From contig CAMOFI010000009.1 of assembly GCA_946613135.1 (NCBI GenBank), positions 1 to 36,816 of the forward strand: 36,816 nt of DNA, read 5' to 3'. Each line of letters starts with the position of its first letter. The first letter of the stretch is position 1. Below the pieces are notes generated by a model. It searched no databases, was not told the DNA's origin, and was given only the letters and a program-made list of their open reading frames with translations. The stretch comes from an uncultured Bacteroidales bacterium. Lineage in GTDB: Bacteria; Bacteroidota; Bacteroidia; Bacteroidales; P3. Of the stretch, positions 1-10,197 are shown piece by piece. The position numbers and the translations under genes are program-made.

Positions 1-34
1 TAATATGTGAAATCTTAACGAGAGTTTATCGATG

Positions 35-60
35 CCCTCCCCAATAGCATAGGGGTTTTT
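35..60 (+). terminator. possible intrinsic terminator (CCCC-loop-GGGG followed by TTTTT)
   Basis: ccctCCCCaatagcataGGGGttttt read directly; short 4-bp GC stem followed by a T tract. The gene it would serve lies outside the window. Confidence 0.4.
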
Positions 61-65
61 CGCAT

Positions 66-163
66 GATTTGATTTATTTCAGCGGTGCTGACTCGCTACA
101 TATGATTTATTCAGCGGAGCTGACTCGCTGGGTCAACTTTGATTCATTTGTGCTCGCGACCTA
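66..163. repeat. degenerate short direct repeats, unit ~26-27 nt (gatttattTcagcggWgctgactcgct)
   Basis: Copy 1 at 71-97 gatttatttcagcggtgctgactcgct; copy 2 at 104-129 gatttattcagcggagctgactcgct (one indel, one mismatch); weak partial third copy from ~138 (tttgattcatttgtgctcgcga). Confidence 0.6.
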
Positions 164-287
164 TGGTTCGCAGGCATACCACAAGGCCTCTATCGAGGCA
201 GAACGTGTGAATGCGTAAATGCGTTAATACATTAGTAGGTTGTTGCACCACAAAAAATAGACACAAGAGGCAGAAAAATGGAATTAT

Positions 288-467
288 ATGGTTATAAAAA
301 GAGAGCAATACGTTGATAGTCTTGTTGGTTCAATGCATAATGGACTCATCAAGGTTGTAACAGGGATACGCCGATGCGGCAAGTCCTTTCTGCTGAATGA
401 GTTATTCCGCAAGAGACTGCAAGAGATGGAGATAAAAGAAGACAATATGCTTTTCCTCAACTCATAG
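288..467 (+). pseudogene. truncated N-terminus of an AAA family ATP-binding protein (AAA_14/DUF4143-like)
   Basis: Translation MVIKREQYVDSLVGSMHNGLIKVVTGIRRCGKSFLLNELFRKRLQEMEIKEDNMLFLNS*; Walker A GIRRCGKS; reading frame ends after 59 codons, far short of the usual ~400 aa. Confidence 0.65.
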
Positions 468-615
468 TGTCGGGACATTTCCCTCCTATGTACGACGACA
501 ACGGTGTTTTGACAATAGGGCTTTTCCAATTCTTGACCAACCCGAATATCATTGAGCAGGTTTGATGTGGAAAAGCGGGCCGCAGAGCTGGAAACGATAT
601 GAGAGCACACAAACA

Positions 616-650
616 CAATAGCCTCGGCAATCCTTTTGCCGAGGCTATTG
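616..650 (-). terminator. perfect 15-bp stem hairpin, probable terminator downstream of the FKBP gene
   Basis: CAATAGCCTCGGCAA tcctt TTGCCGAGGCTATTG, perfect inverted repeat located just past the stop of the minus-strand gene at 684; U-tract is weak. Confidence 0.65.
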
Positions 651-683
651 AATTATGAAACGTGCCTTAAGTCCTGAGCAACG

Positions 684-1292
684 TCAGACGATAGCCAGGA
701 GTTCGACAGTGAAAATCAATGCTGCATAAGGCGGAATCGAGTTGCCGGCACCGTGTTCGCCATAGCCCAACTGATAGGGAATGTAGAATTTGTATTTGGA
801 GCCGACCTTCATCATCTGTACACCCTCGGTCCATCCGGCAATAACCTGGCGCAGACCGAATTCGGCCGGCTGGTTGCGGCGATAGCTGCTGTCGAACACA
901 GTGCCGTCGATCAGAGTGCCCTCATAGTGGCAACGCACGGTGTCGCTGGCCGTAGGACGCGGACCGTTGCCCTCGGCCAAAACCTCGTACTGCAATCCGC
1001 TGCGGGTACAGAAAACGCCTTCGCGCTTGGCGTTCTCGGCCAGGAATGCCTCGCCTTCGCCTTTGGCTGCTTTGCCGCGCTCGGCAGCCTCGGCCTGCTG
1101 GAGGGCTTCCATCTCGGTGAAGAACTTGTCGAGGATGCTGTGCATCTCTTCGGTCGAGAGCTGGGCATTCTTACCAGTGAAAAGATCGCGTATGGCTGAT
1201 GCAAAGTCATCTACATTCAGACTCGTCTCGAGTCCCATATCCAACAATTGACGGCCAATATTATGGCCAAGTGCATAACTGAGTTTATCCAT
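684..1292 (-). CDS. FKBP-type peptidyl-prolyl cis-trans isomerase
   Basis: 202 aa; FKBP_N-like helical region followed by VRCHYEGTLIDGTVFDSSYRR...VIAGWTEGVQMMKVGSKYKFYIPYQLGYGEHGAGNSIPPYAALIFTVELL. Confidence 0.95.
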   Translation of the reverse strand: MDKLSYALGHNIGRQLLDMGLETSLNVDDFASAIRDLFTGKNAQLSTEEMHSILDKFFTEMEALQQAEAAERGKAAKGEGEAFLAENAKREGVFCTRSGLQYEVLAEGNGPRPTASDTVRCHYEGTLIDGTVFDSSYRRNQPAEFGLRQVIAGWTEGVQMMKVGSKYKFYIPYQLGYGEHGAGNSIPPYAALIFTVELLAIV

Positions 1293-1381
1293 TTAGAATT
1301 AAAATTATAAATAAAATTAAAAACTGAGAATTAGGTCTTAATATTTGTGAATTGAGGAATTTCTGCATTGTTTTTGGATTT

Positions 1382-1390
1382 GCAAAAATA
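1382..1390 (-). promoter_or_regulatory. candidate Bacteroidetes -7 element (TATTTTTGC) for the FKBP gene
   Basis: Reverse complement of gcaaaaata gives TATTTTTGC, matching TAnnTTTG; no clear -33 partner. Confidence 0.4.
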
Positions 1391-1396
1391 CTAAAT

Positions 1397-1429
1397 TTTG
1401 TTGTAATAAAGATTTTTGTGTAAATTTGC
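1397..1429 (+). promoter_or_regulatory. Bacteroidetes-type promoter for leuS operon (TTTG - 20 nt - TAAATTTGC)
   Basis: TTTG at 1397-1400, 20-nt spacer, TAAATTTGC at 1421-1429; fits -33 TTTG / -7 TAnnTTTG consensus. Confidence 0.75.
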
Positions 1430-1521
1430 AGTTTGTATTTTTAAACTTGTAAAACACATCATATTGGATAACAATGATTTATTTTACAAGTACCGAACAA
1501 ACCACTTTGAAAGACTGAAAG

Positions 1522-4383
1522 ATGGACTACAATTTTAACGAAATCGAACCCAAATGGCAGCAGTATTGGCGCGACCAACACACCTACCATGTGGAAAACA
1601 AATCGGATAAGCCTCATTTTTATGTACTCGACATGTTCCCCTACCCTTCGGGAGCGGGACTGCATGTGGGTCACCCTCTTGGCTACATCGCAAGCGACAT
1701 CTACGCCCGCTACAAGCGTCTGCGCGGATTCAACGTGCTGCACCCCATGGGCTACGACGCCTATGGTCTGCCGGCTGAGCAGTACGCCATACAGACGGGC
1801 CAGCATCCGGCCATCACCACAGAACAAAACATCAAGCGCTACCGCGAGCAGCTGGACAAAATAGGCTTCAGTTTCGACTGGAGCCGCGAGGTTCGTACCT
1901 GTGACCCGCAGTACTACAAGTGGACACAATGGACTTTCATCCAACTCTTTAACCACTACTACGACGAAGAGCAGCAGAAAGCCCGCCCAATAAGCGAACT
2001 GGTCGCAAAGCTGGACAATGAGAACCCCGACATCGACGGCAAACACTGGAGCGACATGGACGAGAAGGATCGCCAGAACTACCTGATGAACTTCCGTCTG
2101 GCATACCTTGCCGACATCCCTGTCAACTGGTGCGCCGAGCTGGGCACGGTACTGGCCAACGACGAAGTGGTCAACGGCCTCAGCGTGCGTGGCGGCTACC
2201 CCGTCGAGCGCAAGCTGATGCGCCAATGGAGCCTACGCATCACCGCCTACGCCCAACGCTTGGTCGACGGGCTGGAGCAGGTGGACTGGACCGACTCGCT
2301 CAAAGAGATTCAGCGCAACTGGATAGGCCGCAGCGAGGGCGCAGCCGTATGGTTCCCGCTGGATGTTCCGACCAACGCCAACGTGTTGCCTGGCGCACAG
2401 GCCTATATGCCGCAATTCGACCCGCAACCAGTACCCAGTTTCGAGATCTTCACCACCCGCCCCGACACCATCTTCGGCGTCACCTTCATGGTGCTCTGTC
2501 CTGAACATGAGCTGATAGACCAAATCACCACGCCCGACCGCAAGGCCGAGGTCGAGGAATACGTCACATGGGCCAAGAACCGCAGCGAGCGCGAACGCCA
2601 AGCCGAGGTCAAGAAAGTGAGCGGCGTATTCACCGGTGCCTACGCCATCAACCCACTGACAGAAGAGAAAATACCCATCTGGGTGAGCGACTACGTGCTG
2701 GCAGGCTACGGCACAGGTGCCATCATGGCAGTGCCGGCCCACGACAGCCGCGACTTCGCCTTTGCACGCCATTTCGACCTGCCTATCCGTCAGGTGGTGT
2801 CGCTCGAAAAGGATGTCACCTCCGACCCGGCGACGTGGTCCGAAAGCATGGATGCCAAGACCGGCTATTCGGTCAACAGCGGCTTCGTAAGCGGCATGAA
2901 AGTCAAAGAAGCCATGGCCGCAGTGATAGACAAAATAGAAGAGATGGGCATAGGCCACCGCACCGTCAACTACCGCCTGCGCGACGCCATATTCAGCCGC
3001 CAGCGCTACTGGGGCGAACCCTTCCCCATCTACTATAAAGAGGGCATCCCCTACCCCATTCCCGAAGAATGCCTGCCGCTGGAGCTGCCTGAGGTGAAGG
3101 ACTTCAAACCCACCGCAACAGGCGAGCCTCCGCTGGGCCATGCCGAATGCTGGGCATGGGACGAGGCCAACAAGTGCATCGTAAGCAAATCGCTCATCGA
3201 CGGCAAAACCATCTTCCCGCTCGAACTGAGCACAATGCCCGGATTTGCAGGCAGCAGCGGATACTACCTGCGCTATATGGACCCGAGCAACGACAAGGAA
3301 TACTTCTCGCACCAGGCCGTAGGCTACTGGCAGAACGTGGACCTCTACGTCGGTGGCGCCGAGCATGGCACTGGCCACCTTATATATGCACGCTTCTGGA
3401 ACAAATTCCTCTTCGACATCGGTCTTGCCGTGAAAGAGGAGCCGTTCCAGAAACTCGTCAACCAGGGTATGATTCAAGGCCGGTCGAGCTTTGTCTATCG
3501 CTCAAAGGCCGACAACAAGCTCTTCGTTTCCAAAGGCCTCGTCAAAGACCCTGACAGCGTGACCCCCATTCATGTCGACATCAACATCGTCGACAACGAC
3601 ATACTCGACATCGAACGCTTCCGCCAGTGGCGTCCCGAATTCGCCGACGCTCGCTTCGAACTCGAAGACGGCAAATACATCTGCGGATGGGAGATCGAGA
3701 AAATGTCGAAATCGATGTTCAACGTACAGAACCCCGACGACCTCGTTGCACGCTACGGCGCCGACACGCTGCGCATGTACGAGATGTTCCTCGGCCCTGT
3801 CGAACAGGCCAAGCCGTGGGACACCAAGGGCATCGAAGGCGTATTCCGCTTCTTCAAGAAATTCTGGCGTCTTTTCCACGACGAGGGCAACAACTTTGCC
3901 GTCAGCGACGAGACACCGACCAAAGAAGAACTGAAAATCCTGCACCAAACCATAAAGAAAGTCACCGACGACATAGAGCGTTTCTCGTTCAACACAAGCG
4001 TCAGCACATTCATGATTTGTGCCAACGACCTTGCTTCGCTGAAATGCAACAAACGGGCCATCCTCGAACCGCTTACCATACTGATTGCCCCATTCGCCCC
4101 ACACATCGCCGAAGAGCTGTGGCACCTTTTGGGAAACACCGAGTCGGTTTGTAAGGCCGAATGGCCGCAATTCGACGAAGGTCAGCTGGTGGAAGACTCC
4201 TTCACCTACCCCGTCTCGTTCAACGGGAAAATGCGATTCACCCTTGAACTGCCCGCCAACTGCACACAAGACGACGCCATCGCTGCCGTCAAAGAACTGC
4301 CCGAAACACAGAAGTGGCTTGCAGGCAAGGAACCCAAGAAAATCATTTTCGTACCTAAACGAATTATCAATATAGTATGCTAA
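1522..4383 (+). CDS. leuS: leucyl-tRNA synthetase
   Basis: 953 aa; [18 protein letters not shown] (HIGH-type), editing-domain segments, [15 protein letters not shown] (KMSKS). Confidence 0.98.
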   Translation: MDYNFNEIEPKWQQYWRDQHTYHVENKSDKPHFYVLDMFPYPSGAGLHVGHPLGYIASDIYARYKRLRGFNVLHPMGYDAYGLPAEQYAIQTGQHPAITTEQNIKRYREQLDKIGFSFDWSREVRTCDPQYYKWTQWTFIQLFNHYYDEEQQKARPISELVAKLDNENPDIDGKHWSDMDEKDRQNYLMNFRLAYLADIPVNWCAELGTVLANDEVVNGLSVRGGYPVERKLMRQWSLRITAYAQRLVDGLEQVDWTDSLKEIQRNWIGRSEGAAVWFPLDVPTNANVLPGAQAYMPQFDPQPVPSFEIFTTRPDTIFGVTFMVLCPEHELIDQITTPDRKAEVEEYVTWAKNRSERERQAEVKKVSGVFTGAYAINPLTEEKIPIWVSDYVLAGYGTGAIMAVPAHDSRDFAFARHFDLPIRQVVSLEKDVTSDPATWSESMDAKTGYSVNSGFVSGMKVKEAMAAVIDKIEEMGIGHRTVNYRLRDAIFSRQRYWGEPFPIYYKEGIPYPIPEECLPLELPEVKDFKPTATGEPPLGHAECWAWDEANKCIVSKSLIDGKTIFPLELSTMPGFAGSSGYYLRYMDPSNDKEYFSHQAVGYWQNVDLYVGGAEHGTGHLIYARFWNKFLFDIGLAVKEEPFQKLVNQGMIQGRSSFVYRSKADNKLFVSKGLVKDPDSVTPIHVDINIVDNDILDIERFRQWRPEFADARFELEDGKYICGWEIEKMSKSMFNVQNPDDLVARYGADTLRMYEMFLGPVEQAKPWDTKGIEGVFRFFKKFWRLFHDEGNNFAVSDETPTKEELKILHQTIKKVTDDIERFSFNTSVSTFMICANDLASLKCNKRAILEPLTILIAPFAPHIAEELWHLLGNTESVCKAEWPQFDEGQLVEDSFTYPVSFNGKMRFTLELPANCTQDDAIAAVKELPETQKWLAGKEPKKIIFVPKRIINIVC

Positions 4384-5351
4384 GCAGACATTTTTTGCGT
4401 GCAAAAGCCCTGCAGACGGTATATGCAGGCGTGACCAACCAGTACACAACGACTGACGAAATAGTCAAGTGCTTTGACTACAACGTACTACGGCTCAACG
4501 ATTTGGGCATAATACAACTCAGCACGCTGGGTCAGTTAGCCTTTACTGCCGAAAAGGTCATAGAAGCAGAAATGCAGAAATTCAGTTCGCAGCAAGTGGA
4601 GATTGAATTGCTGAAACCTTTGGCAAACAACTTGTTTATATCGCGTCTGGAAAGCGGTTTTGAGTTGAGGCAGCAGATCAACAGGTTACACATTGACTGG
4701 TCGAACAACTTCGATGTCTTCCGCAAGATTCTGAACGCTTTCAAGGTTTCGCAGCCCTACAAGGACTATGTTGCGGCTGGCGACTTTTCGTTTGTCAGCG
4801 ACCGCAATATCGCTATTGCTGCTTTCAAGATGCTTATCAACGACAGCACGCTGCGCGACATAATCTTCGAGCGGGATTTGATGTGGGAAGATGATTTCGA
4901 CCAGATTGCACAATATGTGTATATGATGCTCAAGGAATTTGACGAGGAACACACCAACGAGGCTACTCCTTGCCCGTTGGTATACGACCGACGCAACGAG
5001 AATGAGGCTGATGCGTATGATTTTGCGCGGAAACTGGCAGTAGACACATTCAAGCACATTGACGATGTGGAGCCAATGATACGCAAGCACCTGCAGAATT
5101 GGGATTTTGAGCGAGTGGCATTGATGGACATACTGCTGATCAACATGGCAGTGACGGAGTTTACATGCTGTCCGTCGATCCCTGAGCGGGTTACGGTAGA
5201 CGAATATATAGAGCTGTCGAAAGAATTCTCGACAGAGAAAAGCAAACTGTTTATCAACGGAATACTTGACAAGATACTTATCGAGTTGCGGGTGGCCGGC
5301 AGAGTTGTGAAGGACGAACGCGGAATGTACGATCCCGAACTTGAAAAATAA
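4377..5351 (+). CDS. nusB: transcription antitermination protein NusB, long Bacteroidetes form
   Basis: 324 aa; N-terminal [18 protein letters not shown]-terminal NusB fold [21 protein letters not shown]...[29 protein letters not shown]; overlaps leuS stop by 7 nt. Confidence 0.92.
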   Translation: MLSRHFLRAKALQTVYAGVTNQYTTTDEIVKCFDYNVLRLNDLGIIQLSTLGQLAFTAEKVIEAEMQKFSSQQVEIELLKPLANNLFISRLESGFELRQQINRLHIDWSNNFDVFRKILNAFKVSQPYKDYVAAGDFSFVSDRNIAIAAFKMLINDSTLRDIIFERDLMWEDDFDQIAQYVYMMLKEFDEEHTNEATPCPLVYDRRNENEADAYDFARKLAVDTFKHIDDVEPMIRKHLQNWDFERVALMDILLINMAVTEFTCCPSIPERVTVDEYIELSKEFSTEKSKLFINGILDKILIELRVAGRVVKDERGMYDPELEK

Positions 5352-5365
5352 GCATAAAGAAACAA

Positions 5366-5806
5366 ATGAAGACAATAGGACATTTTATTATGGCTGCGCT
5401 GCTGCTTGCGACCCTATCGTGCGGCAACAACGGAACTGCGGATGTGGACATCATAAAGAACCCGAACAGCGCAAACGGATACGACGAGAGCGAGAAGATG
5501 CCGCGCATTACATTCGAAACGGACATGCACGACTTCGGTCAGCTGATGGCCGGGGAAAACATCTCGTACAGCTTCAAGTTTACGAACACAGGCAATGCCG
5601 ACCTGGTGATAAGCGGATGCGACGCTTCGTGCGGATGCACAGTGGCCGACTACCCGCGGGAACGCATTGCGCCAGGCGGGACGGGCTATGTGACGGTCTC
5701 GTTCAAATCGCAAGGCATGTCGGGCTATCAGGTGAAGGAGGTTGTTGTTGCAACCAACGCACAACCGGCAAGGACTAAGCTCCGCATAATGGCAACAGTC
5801 AGATAA
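5366..5806 (+). CDS. DUF1573 domain-containing lipoprotein
   Basis: 146 aa; lipobox-like LATLSC; ITFETDMHDFGQLMAGENISYSFKFTNTGNADLVISGCDASCGCTVADYPRERIAPG is typical DUF1573. Confidence 0.9.
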   Translation: MKTIGHFIMAALLLATLSCGNNGTADVDIIKNPNSANGYDESEKMPRITFETDMHDFGQLMAGENISYSFKFTNTGNADLVISGCDASCGCTVADYPRERIAPGGTGYVTVSFKSQGMSGYQVKEVVVATNAQPARTKLRIMATVR

Positions 5807-5859
5807 AAACAAATGTTAAGTTTTATTTAAGAATCAATCAACAATAATAGTATAAAAAA

Positions 5860-6189
5860 ATGAACATCAACTTTATTCTTCTTCAAGCACAAGGTGCTGC
5901 CGGCAGCAGTGGCAGCGGACTGATTATGATCATCCTCCTTTTTGTTGTGATGTGGCTGCTTATGATAAGGCCGCAAAACAAGAGAGCCAAAGAGGAAGCA
6001 AAAATGCGCTCGCAGCTAAAGAAGGGCGACCGTGTGCTCTGCGCTGGCGGCATATACGGCAAAGTGCATTCTGTCAACGAAACCACTATCGATGTGGAGA
6101 TATCGAACGGCGTTGTAATCACTGTCGAAAAAAATTTCATACAGGCTGTGACCACAGGAGACAATACTGTGGAGGAGAAAAAACAGTAG
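5860..6189 (+). CDS. yajC: preprotein translocase subunit YajC
   Basis: 109 aa; single N-terminal TM IIMIILLFVVMWLLMIRPQNKRAKEEAKMRSQLKKGDRVLCAGGIYGKV. Confidence 0.95.
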   Translation: MNINFILLQAQGAAGSSGSGLIMIILLFVVMWLLMIRPQNKRAKEEAKMRSQLKKGDRVLCAGGIYGKVHSVNETTIDVEISNGVVITVEKNFIQAVTTGDNTVEEKKQ

Positions 6190-6192
6190 TCG

Positions 6193-7176
6193 ATGGGTAG
6201 TCGCATCATACAACGCATCAAACAGTCGCGTGGTTTTTGCTTCGCGGTGTTGGCTGTTGGATTGGTGTGGATAGTGTCGTCGATGTCGGAAAACCGCCAT
6301 TTTCGCGAGAACTACCATATTGTTTATGACGGGATAGACCGGTCGCGCTTTGCAATAATACAACTTGACAGTACAGCGACGCTGGACATTGTGAGCAACG
6401 GATTCAGAGCCTTCAACCGAGGGCTCAAGGACAACCATACAATCCATCTGAACGTGGCGAGATTTATCGGCAAAGACAGAGATTCGTCATCGGATATCCG
6501 GTTCACACTAAACACTGAAGAATATCTGGACATAATAAGGAAACAGATAGACATGCGAGGGGTGACAAGCATAGCACCTGTGAGCGCACAGCTCAATGTG
6601 CATCTGTCGCCCCGTAAGAGCAAGGCTTTTGTTCCTGACATCAGTCCGGTGAGCTTCCAGTTTGTCGACATGGTGGGACTATGTGGCGAACCAGTGGTGA
6701 GTCCCGACACGGTATGGCTATACGGGAGCCAAGAGTCGCTCGACAAAATCGACAGACTGATGGCTGCACACCAGACAATCAGAGACATCCGTCTGAGCGG
6801 CAAATACAAGATTCGGCTTGACACTATATGGCAGAAATACAAAGACCTGCATGTCTCTACACAAACTGTCGACATATATCTTCCCGTTGAGACCTTTATT
6901 GAGAAGAAAATCGAACTGCCCTTACAACTGCAGACAGGCAACGGGCTGAAGACCAAAGCGACAGACCGGGTGAAGATGTATCCTGCAAATATCGAAGTGA
7001 CATGTATCGTGCCGAGCAAGGACTACAACAGTATAAGTGCTGACGACTTCGTGGCAACAGCTACAATCAGGAGCGACACATCGTCGATGCTTGATCCTGT
7101 AGTTTCGTCGTATCCGGCCAACGTGCGCATCAAGTCGGTATATCCGGAACAGATTCAATATATTGTTATCAAGTAA
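6193..7176 (+). CDS. YbbR-like (CdaR-type) domain protein
   Basis: 327 aa; N-terminal TM then repeats with YbbR-like style; canonical position between yajC and coaE in Bacteroidetes. Confidence 0.8.
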   Translation: MGSRIIQRIKQSRGFCFAVLAVGLVWIVSSMSENRHFRENYHIVYDGIDRSRFAIIQLDSTATLDIVSNGFRAFNRGLKDNHTIHLNVARFIGKDRDSSSDIRFTLNTEEYLDIIRKQIDMRGVTSIAPVSAQLNVHLSPRKSKAFVPDISPVSFQFVDMVGLCGEPVVSPDTVWLYGSQESLDKIDRLMAAHQTIRDIRLSGKYKIRLDTIWQKYKDLHVSTQTVDIYLPVETFIEKKIELPLQLQTGNGLKTKATDRVKMYPANIEVTCIVPSKDYNSISADDFVATATIRSDTSSMLDPVVSSYPANVRIKSVYPEQIQYIVIK

Positions 7177-7200
7177 GTATTAAGGGTTAAATGTTGAAAT

Positions 7201-7788
7201 ATGAAACTAATAGGGCTTACGGGAGGCATAGGTTGCGGGAAAACGACAGTGGTGCACGAGTTTGAGCGTATCGGCACGCCATGTTTTGTTGCCGACAGCC
7301 ATGCTGCGACATACTACGAGGATCCGTTATTTCTGGAAGAAGTCAGGCGGATATTTGGCGACAGTGTGTTCCGTAGCGACGGAAGTGCGGACAAGAGGGC
7401 TATAGCGAGCATAGTATTCAACGATGAGTCAAGAATGGAAGAGCTCAACAGACTGGTCCATCCACGTGTCATGCATGATTTCGCCATTTGGGCAGAGAGC
7501 CATGATGCGGCGACGCCATACGTAATCATTGAATCAGCGATTCTATATGAATACAATCTCGACAGGAAACTGGATGCCGTGATTGCCATATATCTGGATC
7601 GAGAAGAACGCATCAGCCGCCTTGCTGTCCGCGACAATGCATCGAGAGAACAGATCGAAGAGCGGATGCGCAACCAGCTTGCGGCAGAAGAGAAAATGGA
7701 CCGTGCCGACTATGTAATCCTTAACTACGAAGGCAACCCGCGCCAACGTCAAGTGGCCTATATCGACAGCCTTATAAGAAGTCTTTGA
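7201..7788 (+). CDS. coaE: dephospho-CoA kinase
   Basis: 195 aa; MKLIGLTGGIGCGKTTV P-loop, VADSHA, LVHP, ESAILYE, R-rich C-terminal region. Confidence 0.97.
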   Translation: MKLIGLTGGIGCGKTTVVHEFERIGTPCFVADSHAATYYEDPLFLEEVRRIFGDSVFRSDGSADKRAIASIVFNDESRMEELNRLVHPRVMHDFAIWAESHDAATPYVIIESAILYEYNLDRKLDAVIAIYLDREERISRLAVRDNASREQIEERMRNQLAAEEKMDRADYVILNYEGNPRQRQVAYIDSLIRSL

Positions 7789-7824
7789 TCCCCCCAAAAA
7801 AACTGAAACCTAAAACGATACATC

Positions 7825-10107
7825 ATGTACCAGATTCTTAAAAAAGAGTTTCTCACACCGGCGACAGTCCTCATGGATGTAGAAGCGCCTTGGATAGCGC
7901 AAAGCGGCCGACCAGGCCAGTTTCTGATTGTCATTCCTGATGCGGCAGGCGAACGAGTACCGCTGACCATCTGCGACATCAACCACGAAGAGAGTGTTGT
8001 AACCATTGTGTTCCAGATTGTAGGCGATTCGACGCGCAAGCTGTCGGACATGGAAAAAGGCGACAATCTGTACAGCATTGTAGGTCCACTGGGACGACCG
8101 GCCGAAGTGATAGACCTCTTCGAACGTAACCCTGAGCTGCGCATACTGTTTGTTGCTGGCGGTGTAGGCACAGCACCTGTATATCCGCAGGCCAAATGGG
8201 CTTACCGCTTCGGGCTCAACACCGACATCGTGATTGGGGCACGCAGCAAAGACTTTATCTTTTTCGAAGACCGCATGCGGTCGGTATGCCAGAATCTGTA
8301 CATCATGACCGACGACGGCAGCTATGGCGAGAAGGGACTTGTCACCGACAAGATACGGCAACTCATAGAGTCTGGCAACAAATACGACTGCTGTGTGGCC
8401 ATAGGGCCTCTTCCAATGATGAAATACGTGTCGTTGCTGACAAAGCAATATAACCTACACACAATCGTGTCGCTTAATTCGATGATGGTAGACGGTACGG
8501 GAATGTGCGGTGCATGCCGCGTGAGTGTTGACAACAAGGTGAAATTCACCTGTGTCGACGGTCCAGAGTTCGACGGCCATCTGGTGAACTTCGATGAAGC
8601 GATGAGCCGTCTGGCCCAACCGGATGCCCGCAAATACCGCATAGCCACGAGCGAAGGAGGACACCGCTGCAATCTGGCCGATGCCGTAGATGCGGCTCTT
8701 GATGCAGAAAAAAGGCCTGAGCGACAAAAGCCTGCCGAACAGGAACCAGAAAAGCGCATCCACAACTTTGACGAGGTTTCTTACGGATTCAGCGAGAAGC
8801 AAGCCATTATCGAGGCTTCACGCTGCCTGAACTGCAAGAAGCCGCTCTGCGTAAGCCAGTGTCCTGTAGGCATCAGAATACCCGACTTCATTGCTGCTGT
8901 GAAGCGCAACGACATTGCAGAAGCCGGCCGTATCATTGCGATGGACTCGTCACTGCCAGCCGTATGCGGACGAGTGTGTCCGCAAGAGACGCAATGCGAA
9001 GGGGCGTGCATACTCGGCCACAAAGGACAACCGATAGCAATCGGAGCCCTGGAGCGATATGTAGCAGACTGGAACAGGGAGAAGGGAAACCATAACGATA
9101 ACGATAACGACAAAGCGAACGAGAACAGGAACGGGAAAGTGGCCATAATCGGGAGTGGTCCTTCGGGGCTTGCTTGTGCCGGAGACCTTGCGAAAGCCGG
9201 ATTCGATGTTACGATATTCGAAGCGCTGCACCAAGCTGGCGGTGTGCTGGTATATGGCATACCCGAATTCCGTCTGCCAAAGCAGCGTGTTGTGGAACCT
9301 GAGATAGAGAACCTGAAACGACTCGGGGTAAAGATATACACAAACGTGATTGTCGGCAAGTCGGTAACGGTCGACGACCTATTCAACCATCAAGGGTTTG
9401 ATGCGGTATATATAGCTTCCGGGGCCGGATTGCCAAAGTTTATGGGAATACCCGGAGAAACACTCGTTGGAGTATTGTCGGCCAACGAACTTCTGACACG
9501 CACAAACCTAATGCACGGCTACGACAGCAATTACGACACTCCTATCATGCTGGGAAAGAAAGTAGGTGTTGTGGGCGGTGGCAATGTGGCTATGGATGCC
9601 GCACGTACGGCACGCCGCTTAGGGTGCGATGTGACAGTGATCTATCGACGCGGCGAAAAGGATATGCCTGCACGCCAAGAGGAGGTACATCACGCCAAGG
9701 AGGAAGGCATAGAGTTCTGTTTTGAATGCAATCCTGTTGCCGTAATCGACGACGGCAATGGCAATGTGGGTGGAGTGCGACTGGTACGCATGGCTATGGG
9801 AGAACCGGACGAGACAGGGCGACGCCGTTTTGCGACAATTCCAGGCAGCGAGTTCGACATAGAACTTGACAACTTGATAATAGCCCTTGGCACAAGTCCG
9901 AACCCTCTCATCAAGAGCACCACGCCCGGATTGGATACCGAATCATGGGGCGGAATCAAGACCGATGCCGACGGATGCACATCGCGCCACATGGTCTTTG
10001 CCGGAGGCGATGCGGTCAGCGGAGCGGCAACCGTTATCCTTGCCATGGGAGCCGGACGACAGGCTGCCAAAGCCATAACCAAACAGCTACGAAAGGAAAT
10101 ACAATAG
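7825..10107 (+). CDS. fused ferredoxin reductase-like (NfnA/PyrK-like) + NADPH-dependent glutamate synthase beta-like (NfnB/GltD-like) oxidoreductase
   Basis: 760 aa; N-terminal FAD/NAD domain with GGVGTAPVYPQ and GTGMCGACRV Fe-S motif; C-terminal CLNCKKPLCVSQCPVGIRIPDF, VAIIGSGPSGLACAG, VVGGGNVAMDAARTARRLG. Confidence 0.93.
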   Translation: MYQILKKEFLTPATVLMDVEAPWIAQSGRPGQFLIVIPDAAGERVPLTICDINHEESVVTIVFQIVGDSTRKLSDMEKGDNLYSIVGPLGRPAEVIDLFERNPELRILFVAGGVGTAPVYPQAKWAYRFGLNTDIVIGARSKDFIFFEDRMRSVCQNLYIMTDDGSYGEKGLVTDKIRQLIESGNKYDCCVAIGPLPMMKYVSLLTKQYNLHTIVSLNSMMVDGTGMCGACRVSVDNKVKFTCVDGPEFDGHLVNFDEAMSRLAQPDARKYRIATSEGGHRCNLADAVDAALDAEKRPERQKPAEQEPEKRIHNFDEVSYGFSEKQAIIEASRCLNCKKPLCVSQCPVGIRIPDFIAAVKRNDIAEAGRIIAMDSSLPAVCGRVCPQETQCEGACILGHKGQPIAIGALERYVADWNREKGNHNDNDNDKANENRNGKVAIIGSGPSGLACAGDLAKAGFDVTIFEALHQAGGVLVYGIPEFRLPKQRVVEPEIENLKRLGVKIYTNVIVGKSVTVDDLFNHQGFDAVYIASGAGLPKFMGIPGETLVGVLSANELLTRTNLMHGYDSNYDTPIMLGKKVGVVGGGNVAMDAARTARRLGCDVTVIYRRGEKDMPARQEEVHHAKEEGIEFCFECNPVAVIDDGNGNVGGVRLVRMAMGEPDETGRRRFATIPGSEFDIELDNLIIALGTSPNPLIKSTTPGLDTESWGGIKTDADGCTSRHMVFAGGDAVSGAATVILAMGAGRQAAKAITKQLRKEIQ

Positions 10108-10139
10108 GCATCATCGAGCCTTTAAACAATGACACAAAA

Positions 10140-10173
10140 ATACGAGGATGGCTGAATGCAGTCATCCTCGTAT
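10140..10173 (+). terminator. terminator-like hairpin between convergent genes
   Basis: ATACGAGGATG - 12 nt - CATCCTCGTAT, 11-bp perfect stem followed by catttt; lies between the + oxidoreductase and the - lepB stop codons. Confidence 0.75.
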
Positions 10174-10197
10174 CATTTTGAAGACATAACCGGTTTG

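Noticed and set aside
284-616. 110-aa minus-strand ORF at the left edge
   Set aside because: Overlaps the plus-strand ATPase remnant with Walker A motif; the minus translation looks random.
1459-4449. Large minus-strand ORFs of 255, 414 and 315 aa across leuS (1459-2226, 2233-3477, 3502-4449)
   Set aside because: Shadow frames antisense to a well-supported leuS; sequences are low-complexity Val/Gly/His-rich with no recognisable domain.
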